Origin: Chamaecrista fasciculata
Lineage: Eukaryota > Streptophyta > Magnoliopsida > Fabales > Fabaceae
Direction of reading: 5' to 3'
NCBI GenBank assembly: GCA_003254925.1
Contig: QANZ01031389.1
Location: 209,062 to 273,061 of the forward strand
Length of the DNA: 64,000 nt
The notes below the pieces were generated by a model. The model was not told where the DNA came from. It saw only the letters and a program-made list of their open reading frames with translations, and ran no database searches. Positions 34,469 through 46,355 of this stretch are shown here, piece by piece (within the stretch, counting starts at the first letter, position 1; every line of letters starts with the position of its first letter). The position numbers and the translations under genes were made by a program.

Positions 34469-34945
34469 NNNNNNNNNNNNNNNNNNNNNNNNNNNNNNNN
34501 NNNNNNNNNNNNNNNNNNNNNNNNNNNNNNNNNNNNNNNNNNNNNNNNNNNNNNNNNNNNNNNNNNNNNNNNNNNNNNNNNNNNNNNNNNNNNNNNNNNN
34601 NNNNNNNNNNNNNNNNNNNNNNNNNNNNNNNNNNNNNNNNNNNNNNNNNNNNNNNNNNNNNNNNNNNNNNNNNNNNNNNNNNNNNNNNNNNNNNNNNNNN
34701 NNNNNNNNNNNNNNNNNNNNNNNNNNNNNNNNNNNNNNNNNNNNNNNNNNNNNNNNNNNNNNNNNNNNNNNNNNNNNNNNNNNNNNNNNNNNNNNNNNNN
34801 NNNNNNNNNNNNNNNNNNNNNNNNNNNNNNNNNNNNNNNNNNNNNNNNNNNNNNNNNNNNNNNNNNNNNNNNNNNNNNNNNNNNNNNNNNNNNNNNNNNN
34901 NNNNNNNNNNNNNNNNNNNNNNNNNNNNNNNNNNNNNNNNNNNNN
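34469..34945. other. assembly gap (477 N)
   Basis: Run of 477 undetermined bases. Long 'reading frames' crossing it are meaningless. The hAT-like end at 35374 suggests that the missing bases include the other end of that element. Confidence 0.99.
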
Positions 34946-35189
34946 TATTTTTATATAAATTTTGTATGTTTTCTTATGTATTTATACTATTAGTTCTTTA
35001 TAAATAAGATATTTTGATTTTAAAATTTACATAATTACATATATGTATTACATTTACATATGTTATGGAATATATTTTAATTGATTTATATTTATATATA
35101 TAAAATTTTTTATCTTTTTTTATGTGTAAGTTTTTTTTATTCACTACTCACAAATTTATAATAATATTTTTTGTTATGAAAATTATAAA

Positions 35190-35374
35190 AAAAAATTACA
35201 AACTCAACCCGCAGGTTCAACCCAACCCAACCCGCAACTCTGCAGGTTGGGTTGGTTCGGGCTGAGTTCTAAAAATTATAAAACCCAACCCAACCCAACC
35301 CAACCCGCAGATTGATGTGCGGGTTGGGCTGAAATTTTCCCTCAACCCGCCCCAACCCAACCGTGCTCACCCCT
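35190..35374. mobile_element. right end of a hAT-like repeat with 'caaccc' arrays, left end lost
   Basis: A run of 'cccaacccaacccgca' units in both orientations ends in ccgtgctcacccct. This is the complement of the AGGGGTGAGCACGG terminus seen in a very common plant repeat class. The left partner is not visible and probably lies in or beyond the N run. No coding content. Confidence 0.45.
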
Positions 35375-36104
35375 CACATTTGTTATTGGTAAACTCCATT
35401 TTAGTCATTAAAATTTTTTTATTTAAAAAAATCAACATATTTTCCTGACATTCTATATTCTATATATAAAAAAAAAGTTAAGAATTCCAACTCCATTAAA
35501 AATTTCTGATAAATATGATAGTATTTCAATATAGTAGTATACGCTAGTATTTCATGTCATATTTAATTATTATTTTTAACAAACCTATAATTTATTTATA
35601 TTATTTTTAGGACCGAATAAATTAAAAAAATATTTAAATCTTACTAAATATTTATTCAAAATCTTTTATTTATAGGACAAATATTTAAATATTTAGGATG
35701 GAAGTAAGATTTTCACTTTTTTTTTTTTGATTGAAAGATTTTCACTTTTGTTTTTATTTGGAAAAAAAATTGGAAAACATGAAAGAGAGAAGTAAGATTT
35801 GATGCAATAATGGACTCATGGACTTGAAAGAAAGCTTGTCAAAGCCCAAAATAGGCCTACGCTCTTTTCTGCCCTAAAATGGTGGCGCCACCATTTTCAA
35901 CTGCTTCGTTCCTTCACTCTGTTCAGTTCAGAGCCGAAGCCGACGACTCTTCGGCTCTGCCCACCAACCTCCACTTCCCGTAGTTTTCTGAAGCACCATT
36001 ACCACTCTTGTTCTCTTACTTCTACATACATACCATCTTTCGCTGCGAAAGTTTCTGGATTTTGCTCCAAACCAATCTCGTCTCTTTCTGGCATTTGCTC
36101 AAGC
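35375..36104 (+). other. AT-rich DNA, then promoter and 5' leader of the THADA gene
   Basis: From about 35850 the base composition changes to the more GC-rich style of the following exon. The last 200 bases (from about 35900) are presumed 5' UTR and core promoter of the THADA homologue. No clear TATA box is visible, as is common for constitutively expressed plant genes. Confidence 0.4.
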
Positions 36105-39100
36105 ATGTCGGCGAAGTGGCGGGCGCTTCAGCACCGCCATCGCTACACCTATAGCGCCGTTGCTTTTCCTCCTTCGTACGTTGAGTCCTTGAATCAATTG
36201 CTCTGCTATCAGTCTTGTTCAAATCTTCATTCCAAGCTGCTAGAATTCATCTCTCTAACCTCCACTTATGCTCAAGTCAATCAGGTGAAGGAAGTAGCTT
36301 CGGCTTTCGGGGATTTGCTGCTTCGTGGGGATGAAGCTGCAGTCTGTGAGGCTGCTCCGCTTTATTTACAGCTTTTCTTTTTCGAAAATTCTCAACCGTT
36401 GCATAGAACTTTGGTCTCTGTTTTGGCCAAGAGTAAGAATTTTCATTCCCAGATTGGCGAGTGCTTTCGAAAGCTCTGTGATGATTTCGGCGGTGGGCAG
36501 CGCAAGGGGAAGCGTTTTTGTGTATCTCGGGCTGCCTTGTCCATCTTGGGTATGCCTAAGTTGGGTTACCTTGTTGAAGTTGTGGAGAGTTGTGCCGTTT
36601 TAGTAGCTTGTGATGTCGTTTTAAGTTTGAACACTGTTGTTTCTGAGACAAATGAATGGGCTCGCCCATCGCCTATTGTTATGGAGCAATGCCAAGAGGC
36701 TCTGTCTTGCTTGTATTACTTGCTTCAACGTTTCCCATCAATGTTTGTGGAATCGAGTGGCTCTCAGAATTGTTTGGTTCATGAAGGGCTGGATGTTATG
36801 AAGGGAATTGTAACTGTCGTTTTGAGTATATTGAAGTCACCAGCGTTTTCAAGGGATTGCTTTGTGGCTGCAGGAGTGGCCCTATGTGCGGCTCTTCAAG
36901 TTTGTATCAGTTCTGAAGATCTTGGTTTGGTTATATATCAAGGTATATTTAACTTAAGTACGCCTAATTCAAGCGTTAATTGCAACAGTGATTTCAGAAA
37001 TGCCATTGCCAAAATTCCTTGTGATGGAGATGTCTATTCGGAAATATGTAATCTTTCTTTACTAAGTAGACTCTGTTTGATTAGAGGGATTCTTACCGCA
37101 GTGTCAAGAGACTTGCTTAATACTCATTACACAGCAACAAACAATGCTTCAAATGGCCATGAGGGTCATGAGAATGACGGACGCTTAATTAAGACCATAC
37201 TGTATGATGGAATTTTGCCTGAGCTATGTAACTATTGTGAGAACCCTATTGACAGCCATTTTAATTTTCATGCGTTAACTGTGATGCAAATCTGTTTACA
37301 GCAGATAAAAACATCAATATCATCTAATCTGACCAATCCTTCAGGAAGTTATGATCCTATTCCTGATGAGATGGGAATGCGAATACTTAGAATAATTTGG
37401 AATAACCTGGAAGATCCATTGAGTCAAACGGTGAAACAAGTTCATCTTATTTTTGATCTTTTCTTGGACATTCAATCATCTCTTTGTTGGTCAGATGGCA
37501 GTGAGAAAATAAAAGCATTTTTGCAGAAGATTGTACATGATCTTCTTTGCCTGGGGTCTCGTTGTAAGGGAAGATATGTTCCTTTAGCATTGCTAACTAA
37601 GAGGTTGGGAGCTAAGACAATGATAAATTTGAGCCCGGACCTGCTATATGAGACAATACAGGCATATATTGACGATGATGTCTGCTGTGCTGCCACATCA
37701 TTTCTGAAGTGTTTCCTTGAGTATTTGAGGGATGAGTTTTGGGGCACTGACGGCATTGAAGGTGGATATGCCCTCTATAGAGGACATTGCCTTCCACCCC
37801 TACTGTATGGACTAGCTTCTGGAGTCTCAAAGCTACGTACTAATTTAAACACTTATGCTCTGCCAGTTTTACTGGAGATGGACGTGGATAGTATATTTCC
37901 TATGCTTTCTTTCATCTCAATTGGGCCAAATAGTGAAGGAAACATAGTTCTGTATCCAGAACTTGGTTGTGCAGATATAGAACTGAGTCTTGAACAGAAA
38001 ATTGCAATTTTAGTTTCATTGCTCAAGGTATCTCGATCACTTGCTTTGATCGAAGGGGACATTGATTGGCATGAAAGTTCTGTTGCCAAGAAGAAAGAGC
38101 CTGGGTTGGGAACAGAAAGTCATGCTCTTGTTTGCATCAAGGGAATAAATGTTGAGATCCCAGTTCAGTGGCTAGTAAAGGCTTTGACCCATGTGGAAGA
38201 GTCATTGCGTGTAGATGCAGCCGAGTCTCTTTTTTTAAACCCCAAAACTGCTACTCTGCCTTCCCTTTTAGAGCTAACTTTAATGAGGGAAGCTGTGCCT
38301 TTAAATATGAGGTGTTGCTCCACGGCTTTTCAGATGAAATGGAGCAGCTTGTTTCGTAAATTCTTCTCTAGGGTTCGAACAGCCTTGGAGAGACAATTCA
38401 AACAGGGATGTTGGCGTCCTGAGTGTGATAAAAATAATGAAGTGTATCCTTCTAATGGGAATAAGGAAACGGTAATTAAAAGAGCAGATGATCTTTTTCA
38501 CTTTATGAAGTGGTTGAGTGGCTTCTTATTTTTCTCTTGCTATCCTTCTGCTCCATATAAGAGAAAAATAATGGCTATGGAGCTCATATTGATAATGATA
38601 AATGTTTGGTCTATAAAGTCATCATTAAGAGAGGAGTTGGATTATTCTTCAGAATATCATCTTTATCCCTACAATGATGGAATGACTTCAGCCAGTTCAA
38701 CTCTACTGTTAGTTGGTTCTATTGTTGATAGTTGGGACAGGTTGAGAGAGAGTTCATTTCGCATTTTGCTGCATTTTCCAACCCCGCTACCTGGAATTTC
38801 AAGTGATGACATGCTGGTTAAAGTAATTGCTTGGGCTAAGAAATTAGTTTGTAGTCCACGTGTTAGAGAAAGTGATGCTGGAGCTCTTACTTTGCGGCTA
38901 ATATTTCGAAAGTATGTGTTGGAGCTAGGTAGTTTGATTGAAGCTTCATCTAATGTTGTCCATTTCTTCTCAATGTCTGAATTGGTACATGATGTTAGTC
39001 AGTCTAGTAAATTCAGGAATCCTCAGGTACTGTATATAAAGTCAATTATTGATTGGTTGGATGATGCTGTAAGAGACGGAGAAAGAGATCTTTCTATGGC

Positions 39101-42100
39101 ATGCAAGAACAGCTTTGTCCATGGTATTCTACTTGCTTTACGTTATACTTTTGAGGAACTGGACTGGAATTCTGATGTCACATTGTCTAGCATATCAGAG
39201 ATGAGAGATTTGTTGGCAAGACTTTTAGATATTGTCATGCGGATAACCTCATTGGCACTATGGGTGGTTTCAGCTGATGCTTGGTATCTACCTGAAGATA
39301 TGGATGAGATGGTTGACGATGATAATCTTTTAATGGACGTTCCAAATCTGGAGCATGATAACATACCTGCATCAGAACATGAAAGCAATATTTCAAAGCT
39401 TTCCAAGGATGTTAGATCATCAGAACAGATTGTCATGGTTGGTTGCTGGCTTGCTATGAAAGAGGTACTTTACTTGAACAGTGTTATATATTAGACAGAT
39501 TTTGTTGATTTGTGATGTATGGATATTGTTTCTTCCAAAGGATGATTAAAAATAAAGAGTTTAGTTATAGTTCCAACTTGGCGCTAATTATTTCAGGGAT
39601 TATAAAAAATCTTCCATAAAGCTACTTGCTTGTTATCCAAAAAATATTGCCTTGGGATTGTTTTACAAATTATTTTTTTCTTTGGCCATTAACACTTTTT
39701 GTTGTTTGTTTTGCAGGTTAGCCTTCTTTTGGGTACTATAATACGAAAGGTACCATTACCAAGTAGTACATGTTCTTCTATTGATACTGCTGGCTTTCAA
39801 TCTGATGCTGCCCTGGATCTGGAACAACTTGAAACAATTGGGAACCACTTTTTGGAAGTACTCTTGAAAATGAAGCATAATGGTGCTATTGATAAGACAA
39901 GGGCAGGATTTACAGCTCTCTGCAACCGCTTACTTTGCTCCAATGAACCAAGGTAAAAATATGGCTAATCTGATTTTGTTTCTATTGAATGGTAAATTAA
40001 TTATATATCTTAACAAATTCAATTCTTTAATGTTTGAGAAACAATGCAACTTGTGTCTTGATGGTTCATAAGTAACATACTTGTAACTTGTTTTATCATG
40101 CATAAATACTTCATAGTATCGACTATCAACAATATGTCAAATGGAACATCAAAATTAAATACCACCTTAATTCTAGCACTGAAAATAAATGATCTTTAGG
40201 AACTACAAAATCATTGACATGCTTCTTTCTCTTTTTCTCTTTTTGTCCTTGAGTTTTATAAAAAAAACTTGACTTTATCCTAAATCTAAGTGGTGGTTTA
40301 TCTGTTTTACACTTAAGAAATGTATGCCTCAAGTAAGTGGTTTTTGTTGCTTCTTCAATCATAATTTTTTATGCCCGATTGGTTTTCCTTCTACCTGGCT
40401 GTTTCTTCACATACACCATCATATACAACATTTGGTGATGTGGGTGTTAGCCCTTGCAGAAGCAATGGACTCTTGGGTTGTCATGTGTCTTTTTTTTATG
40501 CATAATAAATTGAGATTTGTGTTTGACGCCATTGGGAAAGGTTACGAACAACTATTGTTTTGACCTTGTCATTCTATTAATTATTTCAAATAGTATTATT
40601 GGGCTTCTAAAATTAGCATCTTCCTTTTCAGACTTTGTAGGTTGACAGAATGCTGGATGGAACAACTTATGCTTAGAACTGTGGCCAAAGGACAAACAGT
40701 TGATGATTTATTGAGAAGAAGTGCAGGAATACCTGCTGCATTTACGGCTCTGTTCCTATCAGAGCCAGAGGGCACACCAAAGAAGCTTCTCCCACAGGCA
40801 TTACGGTGGCTTATAGATGTAGCTAGCGGGTCTGTGCTGAAAAATATTGAAAAAACTGAGGCCAAGGATGGTGAAACCTGCATGCTTGTGTCAAAAGATT
40901 CTGGCAAAGAAAATGGGTCTTCACAGGCAGCTGAAGGGAATGTGAGTCAGAAATTATCAAAGATTAGAGATGAGGGTGTCATTCCTACAGTGCATGCATT
41001 CAATGTTCTCAGAGCAGCTTTTAATGACACTAACTTGGCCACTGATACATCTGGTTTCTCTGCTGAGGCTTTAATTGTTTCTATTCGGTCTTTCTCTTCA
41101 CCATATTGGGAGATCAGAAATAGTGCTTGCCTCGCCTATACTTCTTTGGTTCGCCGCATGGTTGGATTCCTTAATGTTCATAAGCGAGAATCTGCACGCC
41201 GTGCAATTACTGGGCTTGAATTTTTTCATAGGTATGATTTTGACTATAATCTTTTTTCCTTTGTTTAGGTGTTTCCATTGGATGCATTTCATGTGGAAAC
41301 ATATATGTTTGTTGTTTTTATTGAAGAATTTCACTGGTTAGATATTGGTTTATGCCACCAAATAAGTCATCCTGAATCCCTGAACATTTTTGCATGTTCT
41401 GCCGTTCAATAACCTTAATCTTAGTCTGCCAGACCTTTATGCTGCTATTGTCACCCTTGAATAATGTTTGCAATGTTCTGAAGTTAATTTACCTATTGGA
41501 CAACCCACCCACCAAGGCACAAGGAAGCAAAGCCTCCCAATTATGAGTGTCCTGTGTTAGTGTAATTTATTGATAACTACTGGTTGATTAACATTTTGTT
41601 TTTCTGTAGGTATCCATCACTGCATTCGTTTTTGTTCAATGAGCTGAAGGTTGCAACAGAGTTACTTCAGCCTGCTTCTACAAATTCAGAATTCAGTCTG
41701 GGAAATAATCTGCATCCAAGCCTGTGCCCTATTCTTATTCTTTTGTCTAGGCTAAAGCCTTCATCAATCACCAGTGAAACAGGAGATGAGCTAGATCCTT
41801 TTCTTTTAATGCCATTTATTAGAAGGTGCTCAATCCAAAGTAATCTACGAGTTCGAGTTCTTGCATCTAGAGCTTTAGTCAGTCTGGTATCGAATGAGAA
41901 ATTGTCATCTGTACTTCTCAATATTGCTTCTGGATTGCCCTGCACGGAAAATCTAGTTACACCAGCTGCTTCTTTAAAATTGTCAGGCACAACTCCAGGC
42001 TCTGCTAGTACTTTCAACTTAATTCATGGGATTCTTTTGCAGTTGAGTTCTCTGTTGGACATTAATTGTAGGAGTCTTGCTGATAACTCAAAGAAAGATC

Positions 42101-44046
42101 AGATTGTTGCTGAATTGATCCAAATTCTTATCCTTAGGTCGTGGATTGCTAGGCCAACACATTGCCCTTGCCCTACCCTCAATGCCACATTCTTAAGGGT
42201 TCTGGATCAAATGCTTAATATTGCAAGAGCATGCAAAATTAGTCAACATTTCTATACTACTCGCAACTTGCTTTTGGAGTTATCTGCAGCATGCTTAGAT
42301 TCAGAATTTTCCTATGGCCTGTCATATTATGATCCAACAATTGCTGAACTTCGTGAACAGGCAGCCATGTCCTATTTTGGTTGTTTATTTCAACCATCTA
42401 AGGATGAAGAGGTCATCCATATGCCATTGAGACATTCCTTCTCCAATTCAAACTTGTTGCCAAAACTTGAAACGGAGAATGCTTTTCCTGGACTTTTGGA
42501 TAGATTAATTCGCTGCTTGTCAGACTCAATATATGAAGTTCGACTTGCAACATTAAAGTGGCTGTTGAGGTTCCTGAAAGCAGTCGAATCCAATGGTAAG
42601 GTCCATGATCTATTAAGCAATGAGATCAGGGTTATCCAGACCTGGGCAAAAACTAACCTTCATGACACCTTAACAAAGATTTTGGCATCAGAAAAGAATC
42701 ATAGATGTCGATATTACATTCTTAGAATCCTGCTAGTCTGGAATTTGCTGCAGTTTGAGAAATATGGCCATGGCAAATGCACTGGAACAAGTTATGTTGG
42801 TCAGATGGACTTTGAGTCTCTGTGTCAATTTTGGAATGAATTAGTTTCCTTATACCAGCAAACAAGACATGAAAAGACTCGAGAAACCCTGGTTTGCTGT
42901 TTGGGAGTATGTGCTAAGCAACTTGCAATTTTGTTTACAAGCTCTATTCTGTCTGATGAAGGAACAGAGAAGTTTGCAGGATGTTGTGAAATAAACCTAG
43001 AGGAAACAGTTAATTACTTATATGACTGCATTGTTTATTTCACTAACATGATTAAACAACATAGTTCCTCATCTGAACCACCAAGCATGCGTAAGGCAGC
43101 GGCAGAGTCTTTGATTGCTTCTGGTTTGCTTGATCAGGCTGGGCGCATTGGTTTCCTTGTACTCAATAAACACAGTTCCTTGGATACTTCATCTTTTGAC
43201 AAAAACGAAGCGGTGAATTTTTATGCTCATCGAATACTTGATGTATGGTTCACATGCATCAAGCTTTTGGAGGATGAAGATGACTCGATTAGACTCCAGC
43301 TTTCCTCCGATGTTCAGAAGTGTTTCACTTCAGAAAGTTCCAAGAACAGCAATTCTCATGAATCGGTTCCGACCCAAGTAGATAGAGTAATAAGGCTATG
43401 TTTTGATCATCTCTCTTCTATTTTTGGCCACTGGATTGAATACTTCAATTATCTTGCTCAATGGGTACTACATGCTGGAAGCTATGTAGCATCCCAAGGA
43501 GATCTCGTGAGGCGGGTTTTCGACAAGGAGATTGACAATCATTATGAAGAGAAGCTGTTAGTCAGCCAAATTTGTTGCTCCCATCTGGAAAAGCTACCTA
43601 GATTGAAGTCTGGGGCTATTTATTCAAGGGACAAAGATGAATTCAGGAATTATTTATATGTTTGGAGAATGAGATTTTTCCATCAGTTGGCGTCCTTTGC
43701 GAAAGACCATATAGGGAGACATGAAAGTACTGATTGGATAGGAGGCGTGGGTAACCATAAGGATGCATTTTTTCCCTTGTATGTGAATTTCCTCGGTTTT
43801 TACGCCCTCTCAAACTGCATTTTCAATGTGTCTAGCAACAATGAGGTTGTGCCTCTGCTATCTGATGTTGTTGAGCTAGGCAGAAGCATCAAACCATTTC
43901 TTAGAAACCCTTTAGTAGCTAACCTTTATTCGTTAGTTCTAAAATCTCATGAAAAAATGACTGGCAATGCTCATAACCCCTTAATCCTTGAGTTAGGAGA
44001 TGACTCCATCTGGGATAGCTTTGATCCTTATTTCCTACTTTGTTAG
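36105..44046 (+). CDS. THADA: THADA/TRM732 homologue (DUF2428, armadillo-like repeat protein)
   Basis: Four exons: 36105-39464, 39717-39952, 40632-41231 and 41610-44046. All introns are GT-AG, phases 0, 2, 2. The sum is 6633 nt, 2210 aa, within the range of plant THADA proteins. The start MSAKWRALQHRH is preceded by a gene-like leader. The protein is a long alpha-helical HEAT/ARM-type solenoid. The DUF2428 core spans roughly residues 940-1240, with GCWLAMKEVSLLLGTI across the first junction and LLRRSAGIPAAFTALFLSEP in exon 3. Yeast Trm732 and human THADA act with the methyltransferase Trm7/FTSJ1 to 2'-O-methylate position 32 of tRNA anticodon loops; a scaffold or substrate-binding role here follows from homology. 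The first exon is unusually long (3360 nt). The alternative third acceptor (after 40640) breaks frame, which supports 40632. Confidence 0.95.
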
Positions 44047-44772
44047 GATTTGTATACTAGCTGTATTTTTTTTTTCCAAGCGCAAGCCATTTATGGAGGG
44101 GCTTGAAGGAATTTTGAAATAGCATTAGTATATATATCTACTCAGTGATTGATTATACAAAGCAGTTGTAACTATTACAATGTAGCTCTGTAATGGACTA
44201 CAATTTGAGTTGTTTCGTGATGATTTAAGAATATTTTTCACATCTTAGCGTTGAGGGAGTCAGTAGAGGAATTTGCTATCTAATATAATTCTCGTGTTTG
44301 CTTACTCTACTCAGAGTCCGTTTGGATAAGCTTGTGAAAAAAGAACTTTATTTATCAAACTTTTTTTAAAAGGTCTTTTGAGTGAAGCACTAGTATTTTA
44401 AATTATCAAAGTTGTTTGGATATAAAATGTCAACAGTACTTTTAATTAATAAAATGAACAAAAAAATAGCTTTTTCAAGTGCTTTTAGTGGAAGCTGCAA
44501 AATTGAACTTCTTAAAAAGAGTTATATTTTAACTTTTTTTTTGTAACTTCTCTTTTTTCTTAAAAATTTACCCGAACAAGATTTTGTGTTTATAAAAGAA
44601 CTTTTTTTTTTAATTAAATAAGTCAAAAAAAAGTCTATTCAAACGGGCTCTTATTAGTAATTATGTTCGAAGGGCTTTTCAAAAAAAAAAATATTATGTT
44701 CAAAAGGGATTGCTCAGCTTGGTGTGTTTCCATAACAGTTGTGACAATTTTGCCTCTTGTATCGTCTGAGAG
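44047..44772. other. 3' flank of the THADA gene
   Basis: AT-rich sequence expected to hold the 3' UTR (first 200-250 bases). Further on (44330-44660) are inverted words such as 'aaaaagaactttatttat' and 'ataaaagaacttttttttttaattaa', remnants of a small inverted-repeat element without clear ends. No gene. Confidence 0.4.
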
Positions 44773-45080
44773 CTACGAAGTATAGACACGGATACGGACA
44801 CACTGACACGTTAGATTCTTAAAATTATAGGACACGACAGGCATATATTTATATATAAAAATAATTAAAAATTCATAAATTGTTATGAAAAATTAAAAAT
44901 TACAATATCTATTCATAATATATGTCATATGTGATATTATTTTCTATTGTTTGCCATGATAAAGTCACAAAAAATTGACTATATTGTGAAACTTATGAAT
45001 ATATGTCGTGTGGGTGTCGGACACGGACACGTGTCTGACACGACAACACGCTATCAAAATGAAGTGTCCATGCTTCATAG
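44773..45080. mobile_element. non-autonomous hAT-like MITE with perfect 8-bp target-site duplication
   Basis: The left end CTACGAAGTATAGACACGG and the reverse-complemented right end CTATGAAGCATGGACACTTC form terminal inverted repeats. Sub-terminal 'acacggacacg' words occur near both ends. The element is flanked by tctgagag on both sides (44765-44772 and 45081-45088), an exact duplication (extendable to 9 with the preceding g). 308 bp, no coding sequence. The 8-bp size favours hAT. A fragment with similar central words ('tattcatgacacatgtcatatg') is found near 49870. Confidence 0.7.
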
Positions 45081-45781
45081 TCTGAGAGTAATATTTAATC
45101 ATTCCAGAAATATCTCTAGCATCTGTTGATTTGATAAAACTTGTATTGAATTCCACAGCCGAAAAAGTTATTTTCATTTTTCTTTCCCCCAAGTTTTTAG
45201 TCCAATTTAGTCAGACCAGGCTGGACCTAATCGAGTCAAATTGAGCCACTTTTTTTCCTAGATTCTTCGTAAATTTAATTTAAACTACTTATTAGTTATT
45301 ATTACTTTTTATATTTTTAAACTTGTATATATCAATTAAATAAATAATTATATACAAGTTTAGTAAATTTTATATTATTTAAAAAAATTAAATGACTAAA
45401 AAATCAATTTAATTAAATAAAATAATATTTTATGTGTATACAATCCATGAAAAATAAATATATATATATATATACATATTTATACAGTATAAAGACTTTT
45501 TAATAATTAAGAATAAGAAGATATAGATTACAAAAATTTCAAAAAGAGAAAAGTTTAAATGGAGGTAGCACGGGTCCAAGACCTGGCCCAAATATAGGCC
45601 TGACTCAAATTAAAATTTTTTGACCGAGTCGAGCTGGTTGACTTTTGGATACCCCTATGCTTATGTAGGATGGCAATGACAATCAGTCAAAACACAAACA
45701 GGTGGATTGGCCTTGGTTTCCATGGATGCAAGGTAGGAACTTAATACATGGACAACTCTGAAACTAAGGGACGAAAATAAA
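45081..45781. other. AT-rich intergenic DNA, no gene seen
   Basis: Contains a TA run at about 45458-45472. The words 'gacctggcccaaatataggcctgactcaaat' around 45580 are typical of plant repeat remnants. No exon. Confidence 0.35.
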
Positions 45782-46064
45782 GGTAAAAGTATTAATTTCG
45801 TCTTTAAATTTTAATCAACGGTTAATTTCATCTTTAATGTTTTATATTTTGCTTAATTTTATCCTATGACTAATTTTTTTAAAAAAAATTAACGACAGAC
45901 TGCATCCTGAGCCACGTAAATCTTGACATATTTGGTTAAAGTAAGAATAAAGGAAAAAACTGATAAAAATGTGAAACGTTAAGGACGAAATTGACTGTAA
46001 AAAAATATTGGGGATAAAATTGACAGTTGATATAAAGTTTGAGGACGAAATTAGTGTTTTTGCC
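45782..46064. mobile_element. small inverted-repeat element (MITE-like)
   Basis: The left end GGTAAAAGTATTAATTTCGT and reverse-complemented right end GGCAAAAACACTAATTTCGT align, and the arms continue for about 100 bases ('gttaatttcatctttaatgtt' against 'gtcaattttatccccaatatt'). Flanks are A-rich (aaaataaa / aaaagaaa, 7 of 8 matching) and therefore weak evidence. The GGxAAA terminus resembles the Mutator-like MITEs elsewhere in the window. No coding sequence. It lies about 290 bases beyond the 3' end of the NRP gene. Confidence 0.5.
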
Positions 46065-46355
46065 AAAAGAAATATTTTTGCTTTCATTAAAAAGGAAGGA
46101 ACTCATGTTGACAATCGGATGCAATGTTTTATTGTTTATGTAGTCCCATTTAAAGAGAGACTCAACCACCTTAGAATAATAACATGTTTCTTGAGTTCAG
46201 ATGGTACATACATGATCCTAAAATATCCTTTTCACTGAAATTAAAGTTAAATCACCTTTCTTAAGAGACATTTGTAACTAGTTTGTTCCTCCCAATGTAT
46301 GACGAGGACCTTACAAACTACAAACTATAATTAAGCTGCAAGAGATTAAGCGTCA

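Noticed and set aside
34404-35007. Two reading frames of about 180 codons
   Set aside because: They consist almost wholly of undetermined bases in the 477-N gap.
37472-39436. Minus-strand frames inside the THADA exon
   Set aside because: They are antisense shadows of the strongly supported plus-strand coding exon.
40640-40641. Alternative acceptor (tttgtag|gttgac) for THADA exon 3
   Set aside because: Joined to exon 2 it would use G alone to finish the codon and drop the RLC residues. The acceptor at 40631 has a better pyrimidine tract and gives PRLCRLTECW, as I recall for relatives.
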